Source: Pseudomonadota bacterium
GTDB lineage: Bacteria > Pseudomonadota > Alphaproteobacteria > Rhizobiales > Beijerinckiaceae
Length of the DNA stretch: 64,000 nt
Direction of reading: 5' to 3'
Assembly (NCBI GenBank): GCA_021781815.1
Contig: JAJXWB010000013.1
Span: 31,337 to 95,336 of the forward strand
Position 1 is the first letter of the stretch; every line of letters begins with the position of its first letter. A program made the position numbers and the translations under genes. Shown here one piece after another: positions 1 through 10,100 of the stretch. The notes under the pieces were generated by a model that worked only from the letters and a program-made list of their open reading frames with translations, was not told the DNA's origin and ran no database searches.

Positions 1-1133
1 GCGCGCTGGCGCTTGAGGATGCGATCGTCGATATTGGCCGCCGCCATCTGCTCCTTCAGCTTGCCGACGCCCGGCAGCATGCCGAGAATGCCGCCGATGC
101 CGCCGATCTTCTCGGCCTGCGCCAGTTGTTCGGCGAGATCCTCCAGATCGAACTTGCCCTTGCGCATCTTCTCGGCGATGCGCTGCGCCTTCTCGGCGTC
201 GATGGTCTGGGCGGCCTTCTCGACCAGCGCGACGATGTCGCCCATGCCAAGAATGCGGTTGGCGATGCGTTTTGGATCGAATTCATCCAGCGCATCCATC
301 TTTTCGCCAGCGCCGATCAGCTTGATCGGCTTGCCGGTGACAGCGCGCATCGACAGCGCCGCGCCGCCGCGGCCGTCGCCGTCGACGCGCGTCAGCACGA
401 TGCCGGTGATGCCGACGCGATCGTCGAAACTTTTCGCAAGATTGACGGCGTCCTGCCCGGTCAGTGCGTCTGCGACGAGAAGGATTTCATGCGGTCGCGC
501 GGCGGATTTGATTTCCGCCATTTCGATCATCAGCGGCTCGTCGATATGCGTGCGGCCGGCGGTGTCGAAGATCACGACATCGTAACCCTGCAACCGCCCC
601 ACTTCTTCCGCGCGTTTCGCAATCTGCACGGGCGTCTGTCCCGCGACGATCGGCAGCGTATCTACATTGACCTGACGGCCGAGCACCGCGAGCTGCTCTT
701 GCGCAGCGGGACGCTTGACGTCGAGCGAGGCCATGAGCACGCGCTTCCTGTAGCGTTCGGTCAGGCGCAGGCCGATTTTCGCGGTCGTGGTGGTTTTGCC
801 TGCGCCCTGCAGGCCGACCATCATGATGGCGACCGGCGGCGCGGCGTTGAGGTCGATCGGCGCGGCGTCGGACCCCAGTGTCTCGACCAGAACGTCCGAG
901 ACGATCTTGACGACCATCTGGCCGGGCGTGACGGATTTGACGACATTGGCGCCGACGGCGCGCTCGCGCACCTTGTCCGTGAACGAACGCACGACATCGA
1001 GCGCCACGTCCGCTTCCAGCAGCGCGCGGCGCACTTCGCGCAGGGCGGTCGCGACATCTGCGTCGCTGAGCGCCCCGCGGCGCGTCAGCGTGTCGAATAT
1101 GCCGGAGAGCTTGTCGCTGAGGCCTTCGAACAT
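1..1133 (-). CDS. ffh: Signal recognition particle protein Ffh (3' end cut by window edge)
   Basis: This is the GTPase subunit of the bacterial SRP, which binds signal sequences of nascent inner-membrane proteins and delivers ribosomes to FtsY. Reading from the ATG at 1133, the protein begins MFEGLSDKLSGIFDTLTRRG, the usual helical N domain. The GTPase domain follows with the P-loop GLQGAGKTTTT (about residue 106), then DVKRPAAQEQL, DTAGR and TRVDGDGRGG. The reading frame stays open to base 1 and already covers the start of the Met-rich M domain (GGILGMLPGVGKLKEQM), so only the C-terminal part of M is missing. Its receptor, ftsY, lies 11 kb away on the other strand. Identification is secure; the end is truncated only by the window. 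Confidence 0.97.
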   Translation of the reverse strand, partial: MFEGLSDKLSGIFDTLTRRGALSDADVATALREVRRALLEADVALDVVRSFTDKVRERAVGANVVKSVTPGQMVVKIVSDVLVETLGSDAAPIDLNAAPPVAIMMVGLQGAGKTTTTAKIGLRLTERYRKRVLMASLDVKRPAAQEQLAVLGRQVNVDTLPIVAGQTPVQIAKRAEEVGRLQGYDVVIFDTAGRTHIDEPLMIEMAEIKSAARPHEILLVADALTGQDAVNLAKSFDDRVGITGIVLTRVDGDGRGGAALSMRAVTGKPIKLIGAGEKMDALDEFDPKRIANRILGMGDIVALVEKAAQTIDAEKAQRIAEKMRKGKFDLEDLAEQLAQAEKIGGIGGILGMLPGVGKLKEQMAAANIDDRILKRQR

Positions 1134-1749
1134 GATCCACTCCAGACCCGCCGGAAACTCCAAAGCAAAACGCGCCCGGGGGCGCTTCGCGCTGCCGGGC
1201 GTTGGCCTCCTGCCTCAAGGGCGGGTCGGCGTTCAGCAATGGTCACTCTGACGAGAGATGGGGGCTTGTAGGGCGCGGGTGGGGGGAAAGTCAATAACGG
1301 TCAGCCTGACGACCTGCGCCGCGCCAAACCGGCGGCGACGAGGCGCCGGCCCGGCGCGCGGCTTTTGACCGACCTTCTCTGCAGGGCGGCATCGCCAGCC
1401 AACCGCAAGACCAGATGAAGCGGAACCGGCGCAGCAGGCGCGGCAATCGTCTACGTAGCCATGACCTTGTCTGCAAGCCAGGTCAGAGAACGTCATGACG
1501 CGCCTCGTGCGCCATTCCGGCTGTCTGCACGAGGACGAACACGCGGCGCCCACGCCATCGAGCCCCGCATGCAGAGCGTCATGCAACTGCAAATTTATAC
1601 ATTCTTCTATCATGCCAACGTGATAAATCTGCTTTGCGCCCTTTGGAATCCCGACGGATAAAATCGATTCAATCGCTTTGTTGGGTTTCTCTGGATCAAT
1701 ACAAGCGCAAAGCAGCGCGATCTCGCTGGGCCGGGAGGAGGAAACGACA
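1134..1749. other. Intergenic region between ffh and the substrate-binding protein gene
   Basis: No convincing gene is visible in these roughly 615 bases. Open frames on both strands lack family features and ribosome binding sites. The stretch around 1590-1650 is clearly AT-richer than its surroundings and probably carries the promoter of the gene at 1750. The ffh promoter must also lie here, reading leftwards. Confidence 0.5.
1608..1625. promoter_or_regulatory. Inverted repeat, possible operator upstream of the 1750 gene
   Basis: TATCA, eight bases, then TGATA forms a perfect 5+5 dyad inside an AT-rich patch about 125 bases upstream of the substrate-binding protein start. It is the size of a helix-turn-helix operator. 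No regulator gene lies beside it, so this is only a positional suggestion. Confidence 0.25.
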
Positions 1750-2964
1750 ATGATGGAACGACGCGCCGTCTTGAAAGGATCTGCATCGACCGTGCTCGCG
1801 CTGGCGGCGCCTGGTATGGCCTGGGCCGATGATACGACCGGCATTTCCGCGACCGAGATCAAGATCGGATCGACGACGTCGCTGTCCGGCCCCGTGTCCG
1901 CGCTCGGCATTCAGGACCGTGCGCAGGAAGCCTTTTTCAGGATGGTCAATGAGAAGGGCGGCGTGGCCGGCCGACAAATCAAGTACATCTATTACGATGA
2001 CGGCTTCGCCCCGCCGAAGACGGTCGAGCAGGTGCGCCGCCTGATCGAGAGCGACGAGGTCGCCTTCCTGTTCAACATGCTTGGCACGGCGCCGAATTCC
2101 GCGGTCGTCACTTACATTAATCAGAAGAAAGTGCCGCATCTCTTCTTGTCCGTGAACGGCGACAAATGGGGCGACTATCAGAAATATCCCTGGACCATGG
2201 GCTTCGCCCCCTCGGCGCGGATCGAATCCCAGATTTATGCCAAATACGCCCTGTCGCAGAACCCGAAGGCAAGGTTCGCGATTCTCTACCAGAACGACGA
2301 TCTCGGCAAGGATTACGTCGCAGGCGTCCGCGATGTGCTCGGGGCGGACTTCGATGCGCGCGCCAAGGCGATCGCGCACGAGGTTTCGGACCCGACGATC
2401 GATTCCCAGATCGTATCGCTGAAGGCGAGCGGCGCCGACGTGCTCCTGTCCGGCACGACAGCCAAATTCGCGGCGCAGTCGATCCGCAAGGCCTTCGACA
2501 TCCAGTGGAAGGCGATGCACTTCATCGCGTCGGGCGCAGCTTCGATCACCGGCGCGATCAATCCGGCCGGCACGGAGCGCTCTATCGGCGTGATCTCGTC
2601 GGCCTATGTGAAGGACGCGAGCGATCCGGAATGGGCCAACGACAAGGGCGTCGCGGAATACGTCGCCTTCATGCAGAAATACTTCCCCGAGGGAAATCCG
2701 AAGGACGCCTATTGCATCTACGCCTATACGGTCGCCCTCGTTTTGATGCAGGTCCTCAACCAGTGCGGCGGCAAGTTGACGCGCGAAAACATCATGAGGC
2801 AGGCCGAAAGTCTGAAGAATTTCGAGGTTCCGACGCTGCTGCCGGGCATAAAGGTCAACACCAGCCCGACCAACCATCATCCGCTCAGGCAGGTCCAGTT
2901 GCAGCGCTGGGAAGGCGCGGGATGGAAGCGCTTCGGCAATGTCATCGAGGGCGCGGCGCTGTAA
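1750..2964 (+). CDS. ABC transporter substrate-binding protein, branched-chain amino acid type
   Basis: This is a 404-residue periplasmic ligand-binding protein of the LivJ/type I fold (Peripla_BP_6). The ATG at 1750 follows a strong GGGAGGAGG ribosome site. The N-terminus MMERRAVLKGSA followed by a hydrophobic run and AWA-D looks like a Tat-style or Sec signal peptide. The mature start TEIKIGSTTSLSGPVSALG is the family signature, and NDDLGKDYVAGV is the usual middle motif. No permease or ATPase lies beside it. The next gene is an acyl-CoA dehydrogenase, which suggests an imported carboxylate or aromatic ligand and not an amino acid. The same family occurs again at 59044 with a full transporter, so this copy may be an alternative receptor. 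The ligand is unknown. Confidence 0.88.
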   Translation: MMERRAVLKGSASTVLALAAPGMAWADDTTGISATEIKIGSTTSLSGPVSALGIQDRAQEAFFRMVNEKGGVAGRQIKYIYYDDGFAPPKTVEQVRRLIESDEVAFLFNMLGTAPNSAVVTYINQKKVPHLFLSVNGDKWGDYQKYPWTMGFAPSARIESQIYAKYALSQNPKARFAILYQNDDLGKDYVAGVRDVLGADFDARAKAIAHEVSDPTIDSQIVSLKASGADVLLSGTTAKFAAQSIRKAFDIQWKAMHFIASGAASITGAINPAGTERSIGVISSAYVKDASDPEWANDKGVAEYVAFMQKYFPEGNPKDAYCIYAYTVALVLMQVLNQCGGKLTRENIMRQAESLKNFEVPTLLPGIKVNTSPTNHHPLRQVQLQRWEGAGWKRFGNVIEGAAL

Positions 2965-3132
2965 GGCGCGAGTTCCACATTTATCGCGAGGCCGACAAAA
3001 ATCGCCGGGCGCCGGCTTAGTCTGACCGCGAAACAGTCCAGCGCCGCAGCGCTATTGCTGGACCGCCGTGTCGCTTCGCTCCTCGCAACGAGGGCGAAAT
3101 TTCCAGTTCAATCACCAGCCGGAACCACACGC

Positions 3133-4344
3133 ATGCTCTATCCCGCCTCTCCGAAAGTCATCGAGCTCAAGCGGCGACTCGAAAATTTCATGGACAAGCA
3201 CATCTATCCGAACGAAGCGACCTTCTACGCGCAGGCCGAGGAGCTCGGGCCCTGGAAGGTGTTCCCGATCGTCGAGGAACTGAAGCCGCTCGCCAGGGCG
3301 GAAGGGCTCTGGAATCTCTTCCTGCCGCACAGCGAGCGCGGCGCGGGCCTGACCAATCTGGAATATGCGCCGCTTTGCGAAATCATGGGCCGGTCGCATC
3401 TCGCGCCCGAAGTCTTCAACTGCTCGGCGCCCGATACAGGCAACATGGAGGTGCTGGAACGCTATGGGACCGAGAAGGACAAGGATCTCTGGCTGAAACC
3501 GCTGCTCGCCGGCGAAATCCGCTCATGCTTCGCAATGACCGAGCCAGCGGTTGCCTCCTCCGACGCCACCAACATCGAGAGTTCGATCGTTCGCGACGGT
3601 GATCATTACGTGATCAACGGACGAAAATGGTACACGACCAACGCCACCGACCCGCGCTGCAAGATTTGCATCTTCATGGGCAAGAGCGATCCTGACAATC
3701 CCGATCGCCACAAGCAGCAATCGATGATCCTCGTGCCGATGGATACGCCGGGCGTGAAAGTGCTGCGACCACTGCCTGTCTTCGGATTCTACGGCGTCCC
3801 GGACCGCGCGTCGGAAGTCCTGTTCGAGAACGCGCGCGTTCCGGCAGCCAACATGCTTCTCGGCGAAGGACGCGGCTTTGAAATCGCGCAGGGAAGACTC
3901 GGTCCCGGCCGGATCCATCATTGCATGAGGTTGATCGGGCTCGCCGAGCGGACCCTCGAAAAAATGTGCCGGCGCGCACGCGCGCGCGTCGCCTTCGGCA
4001 AGGCCGTATCCGAGCAGACCGTGACGCAGGAGCGTATCGCCGAAGCGCGCATCATGATCGAGCAGGCGCGCCTTCTGACGCTCAACGCCGCACTCGCCAT
4101 GGATACTGTCGGCAACAAGGTGGCGCGCGCCGAGATCGCGATGATCAAGGTCGCGGTGCCCAACATGGCCTGCCAGATCATCGACTGGGCGATCCAGGCG
4201 CATGGCGGCGGCGGTACGTCGAACGACTTCGGACTGACGCAGGCTTACGCCACCGCGCGCCTGTTGCGGTTGGCCGACGGTCCCGACGAAGTCCACCGCA
4301 ACCAGATCGCGCGGCTCGAATTGAAAAAATATTCGAACGCGTGA
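3133..4344 (+). CDS. Acyl-CoA dehydrogenase, ACAD10/11-like
   Basis: This is a 403-residue FAD flavoenzyme that should oxidise an acyl-CoA to the 2-enoyl-CoA. The ATG at 3133 is preferred over the upstream extension because [20 protein letters not shown] matches the family N-terminus. The flavin region contains [17 protein letters not shown] and the substrate loop [17 protein letters not shown]. Near the C-terminus [14 protein letters not shown] is followed by [19 protein letters not shown]. The canonical YEGT motif, whose Glu is the catalytic base in short-chain enzymes, is replaced by ADGPDEVH, which is characteristic of ACAD10/11-like proteins. It starts 168 bases after the substrate-binding protein and may share its transcript. 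The substrate is unknown. Confidence 0.88.
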   Translation: MLYPASPKVIELKRRLENFMDKHIYPNEATFYAQAEELGPWKVFPIVEELKPLARAEGLWNLFLPHSERGAGLTNLEYAPLCEIMGRSHLAPEVFNCSAPDTGNMEVLERYGTEKDKDLWLKPLLAGEIRSCFAMTEPAVASSDATNIESSIVRDGDHYVINGRKWYTTNATDPRCKICIFMGKSDPDNPDRHKQQSMILVPMDTPGVKVLRPLPVFGFYGVPDRASEVLFENARVPAANMLLGEGRGFEIAQGRLGPGRIHHCMRLIGLAERTLEKMCRRARARVAFGKAVSEQTVTQERIAEARIMIEQARLLTLNAALAMDTVGNKVARAEIAMIKVAVPNMACQIIDWAIQAHGGGGTSNDFGLTQAYATARLLRLADGPDEVHRNQIARLELKKYSNA

Positions 4345-4542
4345 CAGCGCTTTTGAGGCTCTGGTTTTGGACCGTCGGGCCTTCTACATCCCACGGGCTG
4401 GACGGCTCGTGGGGCAATCCGCCAATCCGCGGTTCAATCGCCGCGGAAATCGATCCCGAGGGGAAAAATTCGAACCCGATTCGCAGCCTGTCGTAAAAGG
4501 CGCGCGGACGGACAGCGCCCGGCCGGCGGTCGCCGTTTTCAC

Positions 4543-5637
4543 TTAGCGACCGTCCACGGCTCCCGGCCCCAGCCCGTTCCACCTGGCCATCTCGCCCAAA
4601 GCCTCCGCCAGCCGGTCGCACTGCGCGTCCGTGCCGATGGTGATGCGCAGATAGTCCGAAATCCGCGGCTTGTTAAAATGCCGGACGATGATCGCCCTTT
4701 CCCGCAGGCCCTGGAACAGGTCGGCAGCCTTGTGCGTGGCATGGCGCGCGAAAACGAAATTGGCGCTCGACGGCAGCACGTCGAACCCAAGGCCGCGCAG
4801 CATCGTCGTCAACCGTTCGCGGCTGGCGATCACTTTCGCGCAGCTTTGCTCGAACCAGTCCTTGTCCTCATAGGCAGCCGCGGCGCCGGCCTGCGCCAGC
4901 CGGTCGAGCGGATAGGAATTGAAACTGTCCTTGACCCGCTCCAGCGCCTCGATCAGCGGACGCTGGCCAAAGGCGACGCCGACGCGCAGGCCCGCGAGTG
5001 AGCGCGACTTCGACAGTGTGTGCGTGACCAGCAGGTTGGGATAGCGATCGATCAAAGGAATCGCGCTTTCTCCGCCGAAATCGACATAGGCCTCGTCGAT
5101 CACGACCGGGACGTCGGGCTGCGCTTGCAACAGCGTTTCGATTTCGGCGCGCGCCAGGCCAACGCCTGTCGGGGCGTTCGGGTTGGGCAGGATGATCCCG
5201 CCGCAGGACCGGCGATAATCGTCGAGGCGCACACGCATGTCCGCATCGAGCGGGATCTCGACGAAGTCGATGCCGTAAAGCCGGCAAAAGACCGGATAGA
5301 AGCTGTAGGTGATGTCCGGAAACAGAAGCGCTGCCCTATGCTTCAGCAGCGCCTGGAAGGTGAGCGCCAGCACTTCGTCCGAGCTGTTGCCGACAAAGAT
5401 CTGGTCCGCGGAGAGTCCGTGATGGGTGGCGACCGTCTTGCGCAGCCCCAGCGACGTCGGGTCGGGATAAAGACGCAGTGTCTCGTTCGTCGCCGCGGCG
5501 ATCGCTTCGAGCGCGCGCGGGCTCGGCCCATAGGGATTTTCGTTGGTGTTGAGTTTGACGATGTCGGCGATCGCCGGTTGCTCGCCTGCGACGTAGGGTT
5601 GCAGCGTATGCACCAGCGGACTCCAGAAGCGGCTCAT
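4543..5637 (-). CDS. hisC: Histidinol-phosphate aminotransferase
   Basis: This is a 364-residue PLP-dependent class I/II aminotransferase. It converts imidazole acetol-phosphate and glutamate to histidinol-phosphate. [13 protein letters not shown] (from about residue 28) is the HisC substrate-loop signature, PNPNAPTGV and VIDEAYVDF (Asp181) are PLP contacts, and [12 protein letters not shown] carries the Schiff-base Lys210. The start at 5637 gives a normal N-terminus and normal length. No other his gene is adjacent. Family members can also act on aromatic amino acids, but the motif set fits HisC well. Confidence 0.9.
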   Translation of the reverse strand: MSRFWSPLVHTLQPYVAGEQPAIADIVKLNTNENPYGPSPRALEAIAAATNETLRLYPDPTSLGLRKTVATHHGLSADQIFVGNSSDEVLALTFQALLKHRAALLFPDITYSFYPVFCRLYGIDFVEIPLDADMRVRLDDYRRSCGGIILPNPNAPTGVGLARAEIETLLQAQPDVPVVIDEAYVDFGGESAIPLIDRYPNLLVTHTLSKSRSLAGLRVGVAFGQRPLIEALERVKDSFNSYPLDRLAQAGAAAAYEDKDWFEQSCAKVIASRERLTTMLRGLGFDVLPSSANFVFARHATHKAADLFQGLRERAIIVRHFNKPRISDYLRITIGTDAQCDRLAEALGEMARWNGLGPGAVDGR

Positions 5638-5842
5638 GTCACCCTGCGCTTGTCTGCGGAAAAGGCCGTTCTATCCGCTAATCGCCATCGTGGGAACGCG
5701 CCCGCGCCGCCGCTGGACCAGCGGCCGTGTCTTTTGGCTTGCCGCGAACTGCGCTAAGGGTCATTTTTCAGGCGGATTCGCAGGAATCAATATCTTCAGG
5801 CGCTCCGCGCGGCGCGCGGGGAGGGCCAGAACGGTGCAGTCG

Positions 5843-6688
5843 ATGAATTTCGGGAAAGCGGCGAATCGCGCGCTACGCGCACTCCGGCGAGGCGCGCCGA
5901 CAGGCCTTGCGGCGGTCGCCCTGTGCGTTTCATCCGCGCAGGCTGAAAGTTTGCGGGCCACCTACGCGCTCAGCATCATCGGCCTGCCGATTGGCACTGC
6001 CGACGCATCAGCCGCGCTGGAGCCGGATTCCTACAGGATCGAGATCGGCTTGCGCCTCACCGGGCTGGCCGCGCTCGTCTCCAAGGCCAAGGGCGCCGCG
6101 GCAGCCAACGGACAGATCGCCAATTCGACCGTCCTGCCGGCCGCCTACGCCAACACGACCGCCAATGCGACGGAAACCCGCACGGTGCGCATGGGGCTCG
6201 CAGCCGGCACTGTGCGCGCGGTCGATATTTCACCGCCCTTCCTCGATATGGAGGGTCGCGTCCCCGTGACCGAGGCCCACAAGGCCCGAATTCTCGATCC
6301 GGTCAGCGCGCTGGTGATGACTGTACCGCCCGGCGAGCCGCTGGTCGGCCCGAGCGCCTGCGACCACCGCACGCTGCCGGTCTACGACGGCCTCGTACGA
6401 TTCAACGTCACGCTCGCTTATGTCGGCACGCGGCAGGTTCAGGCCAAGGGCTATTCAGGCCCGGTGACGGTCTGCTCGGCCCGTTACACACCGATCGCCG
6501 GGTACAAGCTCGACAGCCAGTCCACCAAATTCATGGCCGAGAATCGCAATATCGAGGCTTGGCTCGCGCCGGTCGAGCAGGCGCATGTCGTCGTGCCCTA
6601 CTATATTTCGGTCGGCACCAAGGCCGGGACGATCGTGATCCAGGCGGTCGACTTCCAGCTCGTGCATGAACACGCGCAAAGTCAGTGA
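5843..6688 (+). CDS. DUF3108 domain protein, exported
   Basis: This is a 281-residue protein with a clear Sec signal peptide: a basic N-terminus (MNFGKAANRALRALRRG), a hydrophobic core and SSAQA-E. The mature part starts SLRATYALSIIGLPIGTADA, which is typical of DUF3108, a periplasmic or outer-membrane-associated beta-rich family of unknown function. The ATG at 5843 is chosen because it places the signal peptide correctly; the frame is open further upstream but reads as spacer. It stands alone, with hisC diverging upstream and the helicase 484 bases downstream. I cannot name its substrate. Confidence 0.8.
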   Translation: MNFGKAANRALRALRRGAPTGLAAVALCVSSAQAESLRATYALSIIGLPIGTADASAALEPDSYRIEIGLRLTGLAALVSKAKGAAAANGQIANSTVLPAAYANTTANATETRTVRMGLAAGTVRAVDISPPFLDMEGRVPVTEAHKARILDPVSALVMTVPPGEPLVGPSACDHRTLPVYDGLVRFNVTLAYVGTRQVQAKGYSGPVTVCSARYTPIAGYKLDSQSTKFMAENRNIEAWLAPVEQAHVVVPYYISVGTKAGTIVIQAVDFQLVHEHAQSQ

Positions 6689-7172
6689 TCCATTTCCGGC
6701 CAGCGGGCCGCTGAAAAGATTAACGCGCGATCCGCCGCCGCTTTGGTCTATTCCGTTTCTCGGCATTCCGCTTGTGGCGCGACAATCCGGCGCCCCCATA
6801 TGTTGCGGGAACAGGGCGTGAAAATCGTAATTTCAGTGATTCGTGCCCGCTCCGTTCCCGCTTCGGCCTGAAAGTTAACGGCGTGCCTCCCCGAGATTCC
6901 ACGCGATCTTCGCTTGACAGACACGGCGATCGGAGTCTGCGGGCGAGTCGATCCGACGCGCCGGGATTCTCGTCGCGAGTCGAGCAGATTCACAATACTT
7001 GGGGTAACTCGGGCGCCGGCCATCGACATCTTGCGGTGAACAAAACAGGATTCAGCTTGAGTCAGCGATTCGGGCGTGATTCGTTCCGCTCTCGTTCGAA
7101 CACTGAATTTCTGCTGCGGCGCCTGCCCCAACCTGAAACAGGGCCCTACGCCATCGAGGCCGACGCGACCAC
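6689..7172. other. Intergenic region upstream of the SUV3-like helicase
   Basis: I see no supported gene in these 484 bases. An open frame at 6772-7176 on the plus strand has no recognisable motif and no ribosome site. I specifically looked for a small ribosomal protein gene (L28) and did not find one. A TTGACA box occurs at about 6914, but no good -10 follows at the right distance. Confidence 0.5.
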
Positions 7173-10100
7173 ATGACCCTGTCGATCCCGCCCGCGTCGC
7201 GACTCGAACATCCGCCGCCAACGCGCGGGGTTTCCGCGGTTTTAGGGCCGACAAACACCGGCAAGACGCATTTCGCGATCGAGCGGATGCTCGCCCATCC
7301 GACCGGCATGATCGGCCTGCCGCTCCGGCTGCTCGCCCGCGAAATTTACCAGAAGCTCGTGGCCCGCGTCGGTTCGCAGGCGGTGGCGCTCATCACCGGC
7401 GAGGAGAAGATCAAGCCGCCGCGACCGCGATTCTGGGTCTCGACGGTCGAGGCGATGCCGCGCGACGTCGCCGTCTCGTTCCTGGCGGTCGATGAAATCC
7501 AGCTCGGCGCCGATTTCGATCGCGGCCACGTCTTCACCGACCGCATTCTCAACCGGCGCGGCGTCGACGAGACGTTGCTGATCGGCGCGGCCACCATGGC
7601 GCCGCTGATCCGCGCAATGATGCCTGGCGTTCCCATCGTCGAGCGGCCGCGCCTGTCGAAACTTGGATTTGCCGGCGACCGCAAGATTTCGCGGCTGCCG
7701 CCGCGCAGCGCCATCGTCGCCTTTTCCGCGGACGAGGTCTACGCGATCGCCGAATGGATCCGGCGCCAGCGCGGCGGCGCGGCTGTGGTTCTCGGGGCGC
7801 TGTCGCCCCGCACCCGCAACGCGCAGATCGACATGTTCCAGAACGGCGACGTCGATTATGTCGTGGCGACGGACGCCATCGGCATGGGCCTCAATCTCGA
7901 TGTCGACCACATCGCCTTCGCCTCCGACCGCAAGTTCGACGGGCGTCAGTTCCGCCGACTGACGCCGGCCGAATTCGGACAGATCGCAGGACGCGCCGGC
8001 CGGCATCTGCGCGACGGGACATTTGGCACGTCCGGCCGTTGCCCGCCCTTCGACGAGGATCTGATCGAAGAGATCGAGGATCATCGCTTCGACCCGGTGA
8101 AACTGTTGCAATGGCGCAACGCCACGCCGGATTTCTCGTCGATCGAGTCGCTGATCGCGTCGCTGGAAATTGCGCCGGACGACCCGGCTCTGACGCGCGC
8201 GCCGATAGCGGAAGACCAGATGGTGCTTCAATTTCTCGCCCACGACGCGGACGTGCGCCGGCAGGCGGCGACGCCGGCTGACATCGGCCGTCTTTGGGAA
8301 TGCTGCCAGATTCCCGACTATCGCAAGGCGTCGCCCACCGCGCACGCCGAACTGGCGCGAACGATCTTCTCCTTTGTCGTGCGGCGCGGGCGCATTCCTG
8401 ACGACTGGCTCGCGCGCAGGATCGCCGCTGTCGATCGGTCCGACGGCGATATTGACGCTTTGTCCCAGCGCATCGCGCAGGTGAGAACCTGGAGCTTCAT
8501 CGCCAATCGCGGCGACTGGCTCGAAGATCCCGAGCATTGGCAGGGCGCGGCGCGTCGGGTAGAGGACAGTCTGTCCGATGCGCTGCATGAGAAGCTGGCG
8601 CAGCGTTTCGTCGACCGCCGCACGAGCCTCCTCATGCGGCGCCTCAGAGAGAACAAGATGTTGGACGCCGAGATTACTTCCGATGGCGACGTGCTGGTCG
8701 AGGGCCAGCATGTGGGACAGCTCCGTGGTTTTCGTTTCACGGCCGACCCGAAGGCCGAGGGCGAAGCCGCCAGGACGCTCAATGCCGCCGCCCAGCAGGC
8801 GCTCGCCAGCGAGATCGACAGCCGCGCGACGCGCGTGCATGACGCGGTCGATACTGCCTTCGCGCTGTCCAACGACGGCGCTATCCGCTGGCTCGGCGAG
8901 CCGATCGCCAAGATCGTGGCGAGCGAGAAAATGTTGGAGCCGCGCGCCGTCCTGATCGCCGACGAGCAACTCGCGGGCGAATCGCTGGAGAAGGTGCAGC
9001 GGCGCGTCGATCTGTGGCTCGCCCAGCATGTGACGAAGCTGCTTGGCCCGCTGGCGCAGCTCGAAGCCGGAGAAGGGTTTGAAGGCATAGCGCGCGGCGT
9101 GGCGTTTCGAATCGCCGAGGAACTGGGCGTTGTCGAACGATCGCGGATCGCGGGCGATGTGAAGAGCCTGAGCCAGGAAGGACGCGCGAGCCTGCGCAAG
9201 GCGGGTATCCGCTTCGGCGCCTATCATCTCTATGCGCAGGCTCTCCTGAAACCTGCGCCGCGGGCGCTCGCCGCGCAATTATGGTCGCTGCGGCATGGCG
9301 GCGTCGAGGGTGCGAAGGGGCTGGAGGAAGTCGCGCATCTTGCATCGTCCGGGCGCACGTCATTCGCCGCCAATGCGGACATTCCCAAAGACCTTTACCG
9401 CGCCGCCGGCTTTCGCGTCTGCGGCGAACGCGCGGTGCGTGTCGACATTCTCGAACGGCTCGCCGATCTGATCCGCCCTGCGGTCGCCTACCGCCCCGGC
9501 GCGACAGCCGGCGATCCGCCGCCCGGCGCGGCCGACGGCCAGGGATTCGTGGTGACGGTTGGCATGACCTCGCTCGCGGGCTGTTCGGGCGAGGCCTTCG
9601 CCTCGATCCTGAAGTCGCTTGGCTTCACGATGGAGACGCGGCCGGGCCCGGCGATCACCGTGCCCCTGATCCCGAAGGCGCCGACCGAGCCTTTGCAGGC
9701 GAAGCGGCCTGAAGATGCGGACGGCGAGAGCGAGTCGCACGATCCGCTGACCGAGGCGCCCGAAGGGGCAGCCGCGGATGAAAGCGCAGAGACGCCGGCT
9801 GAAGAAGCGCTGGCCGAAACGGTCGCGGAGTTCGAGCGGACGGCGCCTGAAGAGCCGCCGGTCGAACCCGTCGTCGATGCGCAGACGCCTGCGGAGAGCG
9901 ACGCGCCCGCGGACGCGCTCGAACCGCCGGCGCCCGAAATCCTGCCCCCGGCGTCGGAGGACGCGCAGGCTCCCGAGCCCGCTGAACTGACGGACGAGGC
10001 GATACTCGCCGAATCGGCGCTACAGTCGGCGGTCGAAGAGGCGGCGACTGCGGAAAGCAGCGGGCCCGCCGACGGCGAGGCGACCGTGGACGCGACAGTC

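Noticed and set aside
1495..1623. 42-codon Cys-containing plus-strand ORF
   Set aside because: There is no clear ribosome binding site, the composition is random-like, and it runs into the AT-rich operator-like patch. Nothing supports translation.
1233..1910. Long minus-strand open frame opposite the start of the receptor gene
   Set aside because: It has no family motif, no ribosome site and skewed composition, and it runs across the promoter and signal-peptide region of the convincing gene at 1750.
7242..9278. 678-codon open frame opposite the helicase gene
   Set aside because: It is a shadow frame produced by high third-position G+C; the plus-strand helicase has all its catalytic motifs.
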